Source: JAJXZP01 sp963787185 (GTDB taxonomy: Bacteria; Spirochaetota; Spirochaetia; Treponematales; Rectinemataceae). Taken from it: DNA of 64,000 nt. The stretch is taken from the NCBI GenBank assembly GCA_963787185.1, contig CAWBCC010000009.1, positions 186,001 through 250,000 of the forward strand. Reading direction: 5' to 3'. Under the pieces are notes generated by a model. It did no database searches. It was given only the letters and a program-made list of their open reading frames with translations, and was not told the origin of the DNA. Below are positions 47,255 to 55,666 of the stretch, in pieces (positions within the stretch are counted from its first letter, which is position 1; each line of letters opens with the position of its first letter). The translations under genes were made by a program, and so were the position numbers.

Positions 47255-47850
47255 AGGTAGAGATGCTCCAGGTCGCTTATGACCTCCGCCGTATTCGAGT
47301 TCTTGAACGAAACGTTGATTTGCTTCGATGGAATGAGGTAGACGCGCTTGAGATCGCAGTTCACGAAGTCGGAATTCTCCAATTCGCATCGAATGAAGCG
47401 TGAGTTGTAAAGGTTGGACGAATTGAAGGTGGATTCGGCGATGTGCGAACCGTCGAAGCTGCAATGAAGGAGCTCGGAGTTTTCGAACGAAGAATTGAGA
47501 AGCGTCACGCCGCCGAAGGAGCAGAACTGAGCATCCGTGGAGGAAAAATCGCAGGATTCGATGCCGGCGCCGTCGAAGAAGCAAATACGGAAGGAGGAGT
47601 TGGTGAAGAGCGTGTTTCGGAAGGTGGCGCCCATGAACGAACAACCTATGAAGCGACGATTGGAAAGATCGATGCTTTCGAGCGAGATGCCGGCGAGATT
47701 GAGGTCCTTGATGTCCTCGCGGTTCAGCAGGAGGCTCGAGGCGGCCGACATCGCCGCCTTAGGGTCGGGATGGTGCGCCAGGCAGCGGTCGGACCCGGCG
47801 AACGCCAAAGCGGAGCAAGCGGGGAAGGTGCAACGCTCGAATCCGTACAT
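47251..47850 (-). CDS. Pentapeptide-repeat-like protein
   Basis: 199 residues. From about residue 45 it has A(D/N)LxxF-type five-residue periodicity (SLESIDLSNRRFIGCSFMGA, TFRNTLFTNSSFRICFFDGA, STFNSSNLYNSRFIRCELEN), expected to form a right-handed beta-helix. The N-terminus has two Cys-His clusters (CTFPACSALAF, CLAHHP) that could bind zinc. No signal peptide. Function unknown. The stop overlaps the hydrolase start. A weak -10 (TAGCTT) lies 6 nt before the ATG and no Shine-Dalgarno is visible. Confidence 0.8.
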   Translation of the reverse strand: MYGFERCTFPACSALAFAGSDRCLAHHPDPKAAMSAASSLLLNREDIKDLNLAGISLESIDLSNRRFIGCSFMGATFRNTLFTNSSFRICFFDGAGIESCDFSSTDAQFCSFGGVTLLNSSFENSELLHCSFDGSHIAESTFNSSNLYNSRFIRCELENSDFVNCDLKRVYLIPSKQINVSFKNSNTAEVISDLEHLYL

Positions 47851-47934
47851 ATCCTAAAGCTACACGATCGACGGGATCGGGGCAAGACAGGATCGATGCG
47901 GACGCGACATGGCAAACATCGCGGATGTCGGCGC

Positions 47935-47964
47935 TTGTCGAGCTTCTCCGGCTTGACGTACAAT
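47935..47964 (+). promoter_or_regulatory. Promoter abutting the zinc-ribbon gene (leaderless)
   Basis: TTGTCG (47935-47940), 18 bp, TACAAT (47959-47964), then 6 nt to the ATG at 47971. No Shine-Dalgarno. Confidence 0.5.
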
Positions 47965-47970
47965 AAATGC

Positions 47971-48270
47971 ATGTGTTCCTATTGCGGCTCGCCCATGGCG
48001 AACGATCGAAAGCCGGGATTCAACGAGACCTGTGAGAACTGCGGGAAAGATCTTCATGCCTGTGTCAACTGCCGGTTCTATCGCGTCGGGGCCCGGTGGG
48101 ATTGCCTCGAAAGCTCTCTGGAGGGACCCGTTCCGGACAAGGAATCGCGCAATTACTGCGAATGGTACGAAACCAAGCCCGAGCTTTTCGTCGCGGGGAC
48201 GGGGCGCGCTTCTTCCCGCATGTCGGCCGACAGAGCCCGCAGCGATTTCGACAAAATGTTCGGGGATTGA
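47971..48270 (+). CDS. Small zinc-ribbon protein
   Basis: 99 residues with four Cys pairs or singles in the first half: MCSYCGSPM, CENCGKDLHACVNCRFY and RWDCLE, ending in an acidic/basic tail (RARSDFDKMFGD). Probably binds one or two zinc ions; cytoplasmic, function unknown. The ATG at 47971 fits the leaderless promoter just upstream. It precedes murI by 5 bp, so it is probably cotranscribed with murI, rsgA and mutS2. Confidence 0.75.
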   Translation: MCSYCGSPMANDRKPGFNETCENCGKDLHACVNCRFYRVGARWDCLESSLEGPVPDKESRNYCEWYETKPELFVAGTGRASSRMSADRARSDFDKMFGD

Positions 48271-48275
48271 ACGTG

Positions 48276-49109
48276 ATGCACCGCGAGAACGAACCGATCG
48301 CGATCATCGATTCCGGCGTCGGAGGTCTTCCCTATCTGGAAACCGTAAGGAAGCTTCTTCCCCTGGAATCTTTCGTCTATCTGGCGGATCGTGCGGGCTT
48401 TCCCTACGGCACGAAATCCGGAGACGAAGTTCGCGCCATCTCCCTGGATCGGGTGGCTCGCCTCATCGAACGCTTTTCTCCCAAGGCCGTCGTCATCGCG
48501 TGCAATACGGCGTCCCAGGCTGCGCTCGCGGCCGTGCGCGCGGCGAATCCCGGCTTGGCCGTCATCGGCACGGTCCCCGCGATCAAGCCCGCGGCGGCGC
48601 ACACCAGGACGGGCACAATCGGCGTCATCGCGACGGCGCAGACCGTCCGGGATCCGTATCTCGACGGCCTGATCGCGCGCTTCGCCCCCGATGCGTTCGT
48701 CGTCCGGGAAGCGGCCCAGCAACTGGTGGCTTTTGTCGAGCGTCATCTTTTCGACGCCACGGCCGAGGAGCGCCGATCCGCCGTGGCCGGCCATGTCCGG
48801 CGGCTCGTGGACGCGGGCGCGGATCAGATCGTCATCGCGTGCACGCATTTTCTCCATGTATGGAGCGACATCGCGGACGCGGCCGGCCCGGATATAGACA
48901 TCGTCGACTCTCGGGACGGAGTGGCGCGACGCCTGCGGGCCGTCCTGGTCGAGCGGGGGCTTTTGCGCGCGATACCGGCATCGCCCGAAGCGGACGAGCC
49001 CCGAGCGCTCTTCCTTTTGAGCGGCGAAGCGCCCTTCGAGGCGCACCACCTGCGCTTCGCCGAACGTTTCGCCTTCGACAGGTCCGAAACACTGCCCGTC
49101 GCCCGATAG
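48276..49109 (+). CDS. murI: Glutamate racemase
   Basis: 277 residues. It makes D-glutamate for peptidoglycan. Motifs: IAIIDSGVGGLPYLETVRKL, LADRAGFPYG, the first catalytic Cys in VIACNTAS and the second in IVIACTHF. Length and residue order are normal. GGGGA lies upstream of ATG 48276; the GTG three bases before it is possible. The C-terminus runs into the rsgA start two bases later. Confidence 0.95.
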   Translation: MHRENEPIAIIDSGVGGLPYLETVRKLLPLESFVYLADRAGFPYGTKSGDEVRAISLDRVARLIERFSPKAVVIACNTASQAALAAVRAANPGLAVIGTVPAIKPAAAHTRTGTIGVIATAQTVRDPYLDGLIARFAPDAFVVREAAQQLVAFVERHLFDATAEERRSAVAGHVRRLVDAGADQIVIACTHFLHVWSDIADAAGPDIDIVDSRDGVARRLRAVLVERGLLRAIPASPEADEPRALFLLSGEAPFEAHHLRFAERFAFDRSETLPVAR

Positions 49110-49111
49110 CG

Positions 49112-50152
49112 ATGCAGGGGCTCGTTCTTTCCGGCACGAACAACGTCTTTCTTGTTCAAGGCGACGACGGCTCCCGCAGGCTCTGTTCGATCAAAGGGAA
49201 GCGGCTCAAGGATCAAAAGGGCCAGTACAATGCCCTCGCCGCGGGCGATAGAGTGGAGCTCCTGGCCGACTCTTCGGCTCCCGATCGCGGCCTTGTTTCG
49301 GGGCTTCTTCTGCGCCGGAACCTGTTCGGCCGCTTCAACGAGAAGGGGCGCGCCATCCAGGCGATCGCGGCCAATATCGATCTCGTCGTCTGCGTCTCCT
49401 CGCCGAGCCTGCCTCCCTTCAGGCCGCGGTTCATCGATCGCGTGGCCGTTCTCGCGGAATCGGCCCAGGTCCCCTTCTTGATCGCATTGAACAAGGTCGA
49501 TACCGGAGTCGGTCCGGAAATCGAAGAACGTCTCGCGAACTACGAAAGTCTCGGCTACGGCACGCTCGCGGTTTCCGCGGTGCGAGGAACCGGACTTCAT
49601 AGGCTGCGGGAACTGCTCGACGGCAAGACTTCGGTGTTCGCAGGCCAGTCCGGCGTCGGAAAATCGAGCCTCTTGAATGCGCTCGAACCCGGGATGGATC
49701 GCAAGGTCGGCGCCGTATCCGAAAAATACGACCGCGGCAAACATACCACGACGATGGCCGAGCTTCTGCCGCTCTCCGACGGAAAAACGCGGATCATCGA
49801 CACTCCGGGCGTGCGCCGTCTGGCCGTGCGCGGAATAGACCCGAAAACGCTCGATGCGTACTTTCCCGAGCTCTCTTCGCTCGCGCCGCGCTGCGAATAC
49901 GGTCTGTCCTGCACGCACACGGACGAGCCCGGATGCCGTGTCACTCGAGCGGTCGAGGACGGGTTGATTCTGGAGGATCGCTTCACGAGCTATCTGCGCA
50001 TCCGGGACGAACTCGCCGCGACGGCGGAATATCGACCTCGGGAGGGGCGGGCCCAGTCCGCGCGATCGCGGGGCGATGGAGTGCGAAAGACGGAGCGCGC
50101 GTTTCGCACGAGATCGGGTTTGGAAATCGGTGAGGCCGATGATGACGAATGA
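49112..50152 (+). CDS. rsgA: Ribosome small-subunit biogenesis GTPase RsgA
   Basis: 346 residues. Circularly permuted GTPase order: G4 LIALNKVD, then G1 FAGQSGVGKSSLLNAL, switch and G3 IDTPGVRR. An OB-fold domain forms the first about 70 residues and a zinc-binding CEYGLSC...H...C motif follows the G domain. It releases factors from the maturing 30S subunit. The C-terminus carries an Arg-rich tail (EGRAQSARSRGDGVRKTERA). It overlaps mutS2 by about 11-14 bp. Confidence 0.95.
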   Translation: MQGLVLSGTNNVFLVQGDDGSRRLCSIKGKRLKDQKGQYNALAAGDRVELLADSSAPDRGLVSGLLLRRNLFGRFNEKGRAIQAIAANIDLVVCVSSPSLPPFRPRFIDRVAVLAESAQVPFLIALNKVDTGVGPEIEERLANYESLGYGTLAVSAVRGTGLHRLRELLDGKTSVFAGQSGVGKSSLLNALEPGMDRKVGAVSEKYDRGKHTTTMAELLPLSDGKTRIIDTPGVRRLAVRGIDPKTLDAYFPELSSLAPRCEYGLSCTHTDEPGCRVTRAVEDGLILEDRFTSYLRIRDELAATAEYRPREGRAQSARSRGDGVRKTERAFRTRSGLEIGEADDDE

Positions 50153-52571
50153 GCATGCGCTGAGGCTCCTGGAGTTCGAGAGAATTCGCGAAGATGTCGC
50201 GAATTACTGTCTCTCGCCCGAAGGAGCCGCGACTCTTCTCGGAGAGCTGCCGCTGGATGAACGCGCCGCGGTGGCGGAGTCGAAGTCGGCCACCGAGTCC
50301 GTTCTCGCTCTTTTCCAGGAGGGAACGGAGCCTCCCTCGATTTCCTTCCCCGATATCGACGAACCGGCTCGGCTGATCTCCAAGGAAGGGACGATTCTCG
50401 AACTGCAGGAACTCTATGCCCTGGGACAGTGGGCCGAATCATTCGCCGTCTTCGCATCGTTCATGGGAAAGGCGGCTTCGTCGAAGGTTGCGGAGCTTCT
50501 CGCCTCGATGCCGGACCCGGCGCCCGTATCGCGCATCGCGTTCGCAATCCTCAACAGGGACGGAACGCTCCGCGACTTGCCCGAGATCCGAGCCTCCCGC
50601 GAGCGTATAGCCCGGGTCCATCGCGACATCTCCGCTCTTACGGACTCGTTCTATAGGGATCCAGAAATACGGGGAATGCTCCAATCCGACGAGCCGACGG
50701 TCCGGGACGGCCGCACGGTGCTGGCCCTGCGGGCGAACTTCAAATCGCGGATACGCGGAATCGTGCACGAGGTTTCGTCGACGGGACAGACGGTTTTTCT
50801 GGAGCCCGAAGAGCTCGTCCAGAAAAACAACGAGCTCGTTCAGGAAGAGGCGCGCTATCGGCAGGAGCTGCTGAGGATACTCCGGGAAGCGACCGAAAAA
50901 TTGCATGAGCGGTTCGAGGCGCTGGCTCTCGCCCGCCGGACCATGGGGGGACTCGACGGGGTCTATGCTCGGGCCCGGCACGCGAAGCTCGGCGGCCTCG
51001 TCCTGGCGAGGGACATCGCCGAAGGATTCGTGCTCAGGCGGGCGCGGCATCCCCTCCTCGGCCGGAATGCCGTGCCCATCGACGTGGACCTCCCCGGGGA
51101 CACGCGGACACTCATCGTCACGGGACCCAATACGGGAGGAAAGACGGTCACCCTCAAGACCATCGGCCTTCTCGCCCTGATGAATCAGTTCGGTCTCGGC
51201 GTGCCGGCCGCGCCGGAGACGGCCTTTGCCGTTTTCGATGCGATATACGCGGACATAGGCGACGAGCAATCCATAGATCAATCCCTCTCCACGTTTTCGG
51301 GCCACATGCGCGTCATCGGGGAGATCGCGCGGGCTGCGGGTCCGCGAAGCCTCGTCCTGCTCGACGAACTCGGATCGGGCACCGATCCCGAAGAAGGCTG
51401 CGCAGTCGCGATGAGCCTTCTCGACTGGTTCATCGAACGCGGCTGTCTCACCGTGCTCACGACGCACCACGGCATCCTCAAAAACTACGGTTACACCCGT
51501 CTCGGTTGCCTCAACGCTTCCATGGATTTCGACAGGGAGAGTCTTTCGCCGACCTACCGCATCCTGATGGGCGTGCCGGGCGAGAGTCGGGCCCTCGATA
51601 TCGCGAGGACCAACGGCCTGTCGGGCGAGATCGTGGAAGGAGCGCGCCGTTATCTCGCCGAGGAAAGGACCGACGTGAGCGAGCTGATCCGCGGACTCAC
51701 CGAAAAGCATCGCAAGCTGGAGGACATGGAAGAGGATCGTCGCAGGCGGCTCAGGGAAGCGGTCGAGGCGCAGCGCAGGGCCGATCTCACCTCGCTGCGA
51801 CTGCGGCAGAAAGAACTGGAACTCAGGGAGGGGGGAGTTTCCGAGCTCAGACGCCTCCTCGGCGAGAGTCGCAAGAGACTCGAAAACCTCGTCAAGGAAC
51901 TCCGCGAGGGCGAGGTGAGCGCCGAAAAGACGAGGGCCGTAAAAGACTTTCTCGCCGGACTCGCCCTCGATGTCGAGGCTCAGGAATCCAAACTGGAGAG
52001 TACCCGGGAGGAAGAGGTCGAATCTCCGTCCTCGGCGGAGCCCGATTCGACCGAAGAGTCGCTCTCCGCGGCTAATGCTCCTCGGCGCGACTCCGGCGGC
52101 GCCCGGCCTCTCGGCCCCATCGAAGAAGGCAGCCCCGTGTTCATCGGCGCCGCCAAGCGCCGGGGCGTCGCTCTCCGCCGCGCCAGGAAGGGGTATTGGC
52201 TCGTCGAAACGGATTCTCTCCGGCTCACCGTCGCGGAAAGCGATCTGAGAATCATGGCAGAGGCGCCGGCCGCAAAAACGCAAATTCAAATCGAACTCGC
52301 GCCCCGAGACGAGAGCGGACGCGTCGCGGCGGCCTTCGAGCTGGATCTGCGCGGATATCGTCTGGCCGAAGCCATTTGGGCGGTCGAAAAGCAGATCGAC
52401 GCCGCCAGCCTTCAGGGACTCGCTTTGTTCTCGATAATTCACGGCACCGGTGAGGGCATCCTCGGGAAAGGTATCCACGAATATCTCCGCGGCAGTCCCG
52501 TCGTCGCCGACTACCACTTTGCCCGGCCCGAGGAGGGCGGTTACGGGAAGACGGTGGTAAGGTTGAAGTGA
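50142..52571 (+). CDS. mutS2: MutS2 (MutS-family ATPase with Smr nuclease)
   Basis: 809 residues. MutS core: Walker A TGPNTGGKTVTLKTIGLLAL, Walker B SLVLLDELGSGTDPEEG, helix ALDIARTNGLSGEIVEGARR. A long coiled coil and a Glu/Ser-rich linker follow. The C-terminal Smr domain ends the protein (FELDLRGYRLAEAIW, IHGTGEG). MutS2 acts on recombination intermediates or collided ribosomes, not on mismatches. Either ATG at 50139 or 50142 follows GAGG; 50142 has better spacing. The 3' end is part of a 64-bp duplicated segment. Confidence 0.94.
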   Translation: MTNEHALRLLEFERIREDVANYCLSPEGAATLLGELPLDERAAVAESKSATESVLALFQEGTEPPSISFPDIDEPARLISKEGTILELQELYALGQWAESFAVFASFMGKAASSKVAELLASMPDPAPVSRIAFAILNRDGTLRDLPEIRASRERIARVHRDISALTDSFYRDPEIRGMLQSDEPTVRDGRTVLALRANFKSRIRGIVHEVSSTGQTVFLEPEELVQKNNELVQEEARYRQELLRILREATEKLHERFEALALARRTMGGLDGVYARARHAKLGGLVLARDIAEGFVLRRARHPLLGRNAVPIDVDLPGDTRTLIVTGPNTGGKTVTLKTIGLLALMNQFGLGVPAAPETAFAVFDAIYADIGDEQSIDQSLSTFSGHMRVIGEIARAAGPRSLVLLDELGSGTDPEEGCAVAMSLLDWFIERGCLTVLTTHHGILKNYGYTRLGCLNASMDFDRESLSPTYRILMGVPGESRALDIARTNGLSGEIVEGARRYLAEERTDVSELIRGLTEKHRKLEDMEEDRRRRLREAVEAQRRADLTSLRLRQKELELREGGVSELRRLLGESRKRLENLVKELREGEVSAEKTRAVKDFLAGLALDVEAQESKLESTREEEVESPSSAEPDSTEESLSAANAPRRDSGGARPLGPIEEGSPVFIGAAKRRGVALRRARKGYWLVETDSLRLTVAESDLRIMAEAPAAKTQIQIELAPRDESGRVAAAFELDLRGYRLAEAIWAVEKQIDAASLQGLALFSIIHGTGEGILGKGIHEYLRGSPVVADYHFARPEEGGYGKTVVRLK

Positions 52572-52653
52572 TGCCCTCCGAGGCCCGGACGGCCCGAGGA
52601 GGGCGGTTACGGGAAGACGGTGGTAAGGTTGAAGTGATGCCCTCCGAGGCCCG
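52524..52653 (+). repeat. 64-bp tandem direct repeat at the mutS2 end
   Basis: Bases 52524-52587 recur perfectly at 52590-52653 (period 66 bp). The first copy holds the last 15 codons and stop of mutS2, the second is non-coding. The inner part also forms an imperfect hairpin (GCCCTCC at 52573 with GGAGGGC near 52597). A recent duplication is the simplest origin. Confidence 0.9.
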
Positions 52654-52656
52654 AGC

Positions 52657-53769
52657 TTAAGCGATATCGCCGACGTCTTCCCATTCGATGCCCTCTCCTG
52701 CCGGAATCTCGCGCCGAGCGCGCCGTCCGAGCACGATGCCCAAGAGCCCGGGATCCAGGCCCGGGCGCAGTACTTTTTCCGTTCGGAGGAGGGCAATATC
52801 GTCCTTGCCCAGTATCTCGCCCTTGTCGATCGTCCTGACGGCATGGATGGATCTGTTGGTGCGAAGATAATTGGCCTCTTCGCTCGGAGCGAGGCGCTTG
52901 ATCCCGTCGCCCAACGCGGACTCGACCCTGGCGCGACCGTAGACCGACGCGAGATCGCCTATCGTGTCGGCCGGAGGGCGGCTTTGGGAGCGCCGTATCG
53001 CGCGCACCATGGCATTGAAAGCGTCCGGAGGTTGAGCTATGGGATCGTCGAGACCGCTGTCGTCGCGTGAAAGGCATATGTGCTTTTCGACGATGACGCC
53101 TCCCGAAGCCACGGCCAAGGTCGGGATCAGTATCGGGTCGAGGGAATGATCGGAAACGCCGACCGGCAGTCCCAACACCCGTGAAAGCCCCTCGAGCAAT
53201 CGCAGATTATACTCCTCTTCCGGCGCGGGGTAGGCGGTCACGCAGTGCAGCAGGGCCAAGGAAGAGCGGAATCGTCGGATCGCCCGCTCGATGTCGGCGA
53301 GCGTCGAAACGCCGCTCGAAAGGATAGTCGGGAGCCCGTATGAAGCCAGCTCGTCGAGAAGCGGAAAATGGTTGAGCTCGGGACTCGCGACCTTCATCGA
53401 TCGGACGCCGATCCTTTTCAATAGACGGGCGCTTCCGAGACCGAAGGGTGTGCACATGAAGATCATGCCATGCGCCTCCGTCTCGGCCTTGAGCTCGGCA
53501 TAGAAATCCTCATCGAGTTCGAGCGCCCGGAAGCGTTCGTAAAGAGGGACGGCTCCGCCCGGCAGCGGAACCGTGCCCGCGGCGGGATGCAGAATTTCGT
53601 CGGCAATCACACACTGAAACTTGGCGCAATCCGCCCCCGATTCCGCGGCTGCAGCTATGAGGTCGCGAGCTTTGCCGACATCCCCTCCGTGACCCGTCCC
53701 GATTTCGGCGACGACCAGACAGCCGGTGCCGTCGAATCGTCGATCGCCTATCGCGAACGCTTCGTTCAT
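52657..53769 (-). CDS. NeuB/SpsE-type sialic-acid-like synthase
   Basis: 370 residues. It condenses PEP with a 6-deoxy or N-acetyl hexosamine to give a nonulosonic acid (N-acetylneuraminate, legionaminate or pseudaminate). Motifs: CLVVAEIGTGHGGDVGKA, CAKFQC, FMCTPFG, MKVASPELNHFPLLDELASY, LPVGVSDHS and IVEKHICLSRD. A C-terminal SAF domain (RSIHAVRTIDKGEILGKDDI) closes the protein. No companion genes (neuA, neuC, kinase) are nearby. The sugar may decorate flagellin, but that is inference. AGAGGGG precedes the ATG. Confidence 0.9.
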   Translation of the reverse strand: MNEAFAIGDRRFDGTGCLVVAEIGTGHGGDVGKARDLIAAAAESGADCAKFQCVIADEILHPAAGTVPLPGGAVPLYERFRALELDEDFYAELKAETEAHGMIFMCTPFGLGSARLLKRIGVRSMKVASPELNHFPLLDELASYGLPTILSSGVSTLADIERAIRRFRSSLALLHCVTAYPAPEEEYNLRLLEGLSRVLGLPVGVSDHSLDPILIPTLAVASGGVIVEKHICLSRDDSGLDDPIAQPPDAFNAMVRAIRRSQSRPPADTIGDLASVYGRARVESALGDGIKRLAPSEEANYLRTNRSIHAVRTIDKGEILGKDDIALLRTEKVLRPGLDPGLLGIVLGRRARREIPAGEGIEWEDVGDIA

Positions 53770-53788
53770 GTGGGCCCCTCTTCCTGCT

Positions 53789-53841
53789 TGCGCGCGGCGG
53801 CGCGATGCGCTATCATACTACTACGAGAACGGAATACGCAA
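53789..53841. promoter_or_regulatory. Divergent overlapping promoters between neuB-like gene and zinc protein
   Basis: Rightward: TTGCGC (53789-53794), 16 bp, TATCAT (53811-53816), start near 53823, AAGGAG before the ATG at 53853. Leftward: TTGCGT (53841-53836), 18 bp, TATGAT (53817-53812). The two -10 boxes overlap almost exactly. Confidence 0.45.
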
Positions 53842-53852
53842 AGGAGTCCGTA

Positions 53853-54104
53853 ATGAAAGTGCTCTACTGCGACGTATGCAAAAAGCCCGTCGAAAATCCC
53901 GTCCCTACGAGGTCCATCTTCCATATCGCAGACATCGACATCTGCGAACCCTGCAGGGACGAGCTCGAGGCTGCGGTCAAGTATACCATCCGCGGCAAAA
54001 AACCCTTCGACTACGGATGGTACGACGAGCTGACCCTGAAAATCCTCCGCGATGGCATCCAGAGGGGCAAAATCAACCTCGCCTCCAGGGGCGATCGCCG
54101 CTGA
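53853..54104 (+). CDS. Small zinc-binding protein
   Basis: 83 residues. CDVC near residue 6 and CEPC near residue 36 form a zinc ribbon (LYCDVCKKPVEN, IADIDICEPCRDEL). The rest is basic (KYTIRGKKPFDYGWYDELTL). Function unknown; perhaps a nucleic-acid or protein adaptor. AAAGGAG lies eight bases ahead of the ATG. A terminator follows at 54180-54210. Confidence 0.75.
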   Translation: MKVLYCDVCKKPVENPVPTRSIFHIADIDICEPCRDELEAAVKYTIRGKKPFDYGWYDELTLKILRDGIQRGKINLASRGDRR

Positions 54105-54115
54105 TAGATTCCGCG

Positions 54116-54157
54116 ATTTCGAAGCTTGCATAGGAGGGGCGCGGCAGGCTTCGAAAT
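54116..54157 (+). repeat. 14-bp stem-loop downstream of the zinc-protein gene
   Basis: ATTTCGAAGCTTGC (54116-54129) pairs with GCAGGCTTCGAAAT (54144-54157) over 14 bp with one G-U wobble; the loop is GGAGGGG-rich. It lies between the gene stop and the terminator at 54180. Confidence 0.6.
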
Positions 54158-54179
54158 GGGCCTAGAGCTTCTCTGTAAA

Positions 54180-54210
54180 GGCTGTCCGAAGGGGCAGTCT
54201 TTATTTTTTC
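54180..54210 (+). terminator. Rho-independent terminator
   Basis: GGCTGTCC (54180-54187), loop GAAG, GGGCAGTC (54192-54199): an 8-bp stem with two G-U pairs, followed by a T-rich run (54200-54209). Confidence 0.75.
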
Positions 54211-54294
54211 TGTGCAGGAATGAGCGCGCTCTTTTCTTCGAAACAACAAAATACCGCAACGTATACCGATCCGCCGCTGAAAAGTGTCTCAGGA

Positions 54295-54324
54295 TTGACA
54301 GTTTTCCCGACGCTATGCTAGTGT
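54295..54324 (+). promoter_or_regulatory. Promoter of yebC
   Basis: Perfect TTGACA (54295-54300), 18 bp, TAGTGT (54319-54324) with an extended TGC before it. The leader of about 25 nt contains AAAGGAG, unlike the leaderless genes. Confidence 0.6.
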
Positions 54325-54354
54325 CAAATGTCAATACGCAGCAAAGGAGCTTAC

Positions 54355-55092
54355 ATGTCCGGCCATAGCAAATGGGCGACCATAAAGCACAAGAAGGGCG
54401 CGCTCGATGCGAAGCGCGGTCAGATGTTCACGAAGCTTATAAAGGAAATTTCGATCGCTGCGCGCATGGGCGGCGGCGATGCGGAGGGCAATCCTCGCCT
54501 GCGCACCGCCGTTCTCAAGGCTCGCGGCGCCAACATGCCCAAGGACAATATCGATCGCGCCATCAAGAAAGGCACCGGTGACCTCGAGGGTGTCAATTAC
54601 GAGGAACTCACCTACGAAGCCTATGCTCCGGGCGGCGGCGCCTTGCTGATCGAGGTGCTCACCGACAACAAGAACCGCGCGGCGGCGGAGATTCGCAACA
54701 TTCTCACCAGGGCCGGGTCCAACTTCGGCGCTACCGGCTCGGTTTCCTACCTTTTCAAGCGCAAGGGAGTCCTGTCCTTCGACGGCGAAAAGTACAACGA
54801 GGACAGGATCATGGAAGCCGCGATCGAGGCGGGGGCGGACGATGTCCAGAACGAAGATGGCGAGCTTGTCGTATATACCGCTCCCGATGCGTTCGAGGCT
54901 GTCCTCAACGGGATGAACGCTGCAGGCTTCGAGACCGACGGCGCAGAGATATCGATGGTTCCCGAAACCTATGTCTCTCCCGACAAGGATAACGCATCCA
55001 AGGTACAGAAGCTCATCGACAGGCTCGAGGAGAGCGAGGACGTTCAGAACGTGTACCACAATATCGAGCTGCCGGAGGAATCCGACGAGTAG
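54355..55092 (+). CDS. yebC: YebC/PmpR-family regulatory or translation factor
   Basis: 245 residues. Starts MSGHSKWATIKHKKGALDAK, the family signature, then NPRLRTAVLKARGANMPKDN, LTYEAYAPGGGALLIEVLTD and GSVSYLFKRKGVL. YebC proteins were described as transcription regulators; recent work links some to translation of proline-rich sequences. Next to ruvC, as in many bacteria. The ATG at 54355 follows AAAGGAG. Full length and no odd residues seen. Confidence 0.95.
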   Translation: MSGHSKWATIKHKKGALDAKRGQMFTKLIKEISIAARMGGGDAEGNPRLRTAVLKARGANMPKDNIDRAIKKGTGDLEGVNYEELTYEAYAPGGGALLIEVLTDNKNRAAAEIRNILTRAGSNFGATGSVSYLFKRKGVLSFDGEKYNEDRIMEAAIEAGADDVQNEDGELVVYTAPDAFEAVLNGMNAAGFETDGAEISMVPETYVSPDKDNASKVQKLIDRLEESEDVQNVYHNIELPEESDE

Positions 55093-55186
55093 TCGCGCGC
55101 CGATCGCGCGCGACGGTTCCGGCCTGGGTCGGAGCATCGAACTACGGGAACGAAGGGCCGGGCCGCCGTGCGGTTCGGCCCTTCGC

Positions 55187-55666
55187 ATTTTTGGCATCGA
55201 TCCGGGGCTGGCGTCGATCGGCTACGGCGTCATCGAATTGAAAAATGGGCGGATCCGCCATCTCGCGCACGGCTGCATCGAAACGAATGCGAAAACGCCC
55301 TTGGATCGACGCCTCCTCGAAATTTTCGGTGCGGTCGCCGACCAGATAGAAACATGGGAGCCGGACGCGGCCGGCATGGAGACCCTCTACTTCGCCCGCA
55401 ATGTCAGCTCCGCTCTTCCCGTCGCGGAAGCGAAAGGCGTGATCCGTCTGGCTTTCGCACGCGCGGGAATCGCTCTTTCGGAGTACTCGCCGAACGCTCT
55501 CAAACAGGCGGTCACCGGCTCTGCCCGCGCGGAGAAAAATCAGGTCCAGGAGATGGTGCGCATTCTGCTTGGCCTCGCCCAAAAGCCCAGCCCGGACCAC
55601 GCGGCCGACGCGTTGGCGGCGGCCATTTGCCGCGCCAATCATGAGGGTCCGATAGGCCGAAGCTGA
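55187..55666 (+). CDS. ruvC: Holliday junction resolvase RuvC, start codon unclear
   Basis: About 160 residues. Catalytic acids are present: Asp in IFGIDPGLASIGYGV, Glu in GMETLYFARN, and the final pair in SPDHAADALAAAI. It resolves Holliday junctions with RuvAB. No ATG, GTG or TTG lies in frame between the yebC stop and the conserved FGIDPG. The annotated ATT at 55187 is a guess; CTT and CTG are also available, and a GTG at 55168 would work if one base were removed just after it. The next in-frame ATG (54971) lies inside yebC and would add about 70 unconserved residues. Confidence 0.85.
   Translation: MFGIDPGLASIGYGVIELKNGRIRHLAHGCIETNAKTPLDRRLLEIFGAVADQIETWEPDAAGMETLYFARNVSSALPVAEAKGVIRLAFARAGIALSEYSPNALKQAVTGSARAEKNQVQEMVRILLGLAQKPSPDHAADALAAAICRANHEGPIGRS

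Noticed and set aside
50439..52844. Very long minus-strand open frame under mutS2
   Set aside because: Shadow of a high-GC gene; its product includes the duplicated 64-bp segment out of frame and looks random.
54971..55180. ruvC starting at the ATG inside yebC
   Set aside because: It would add about 70 unconserved residues and overlap yebC by 122 bp; RuvC normally starts just before the GIDPG motif.
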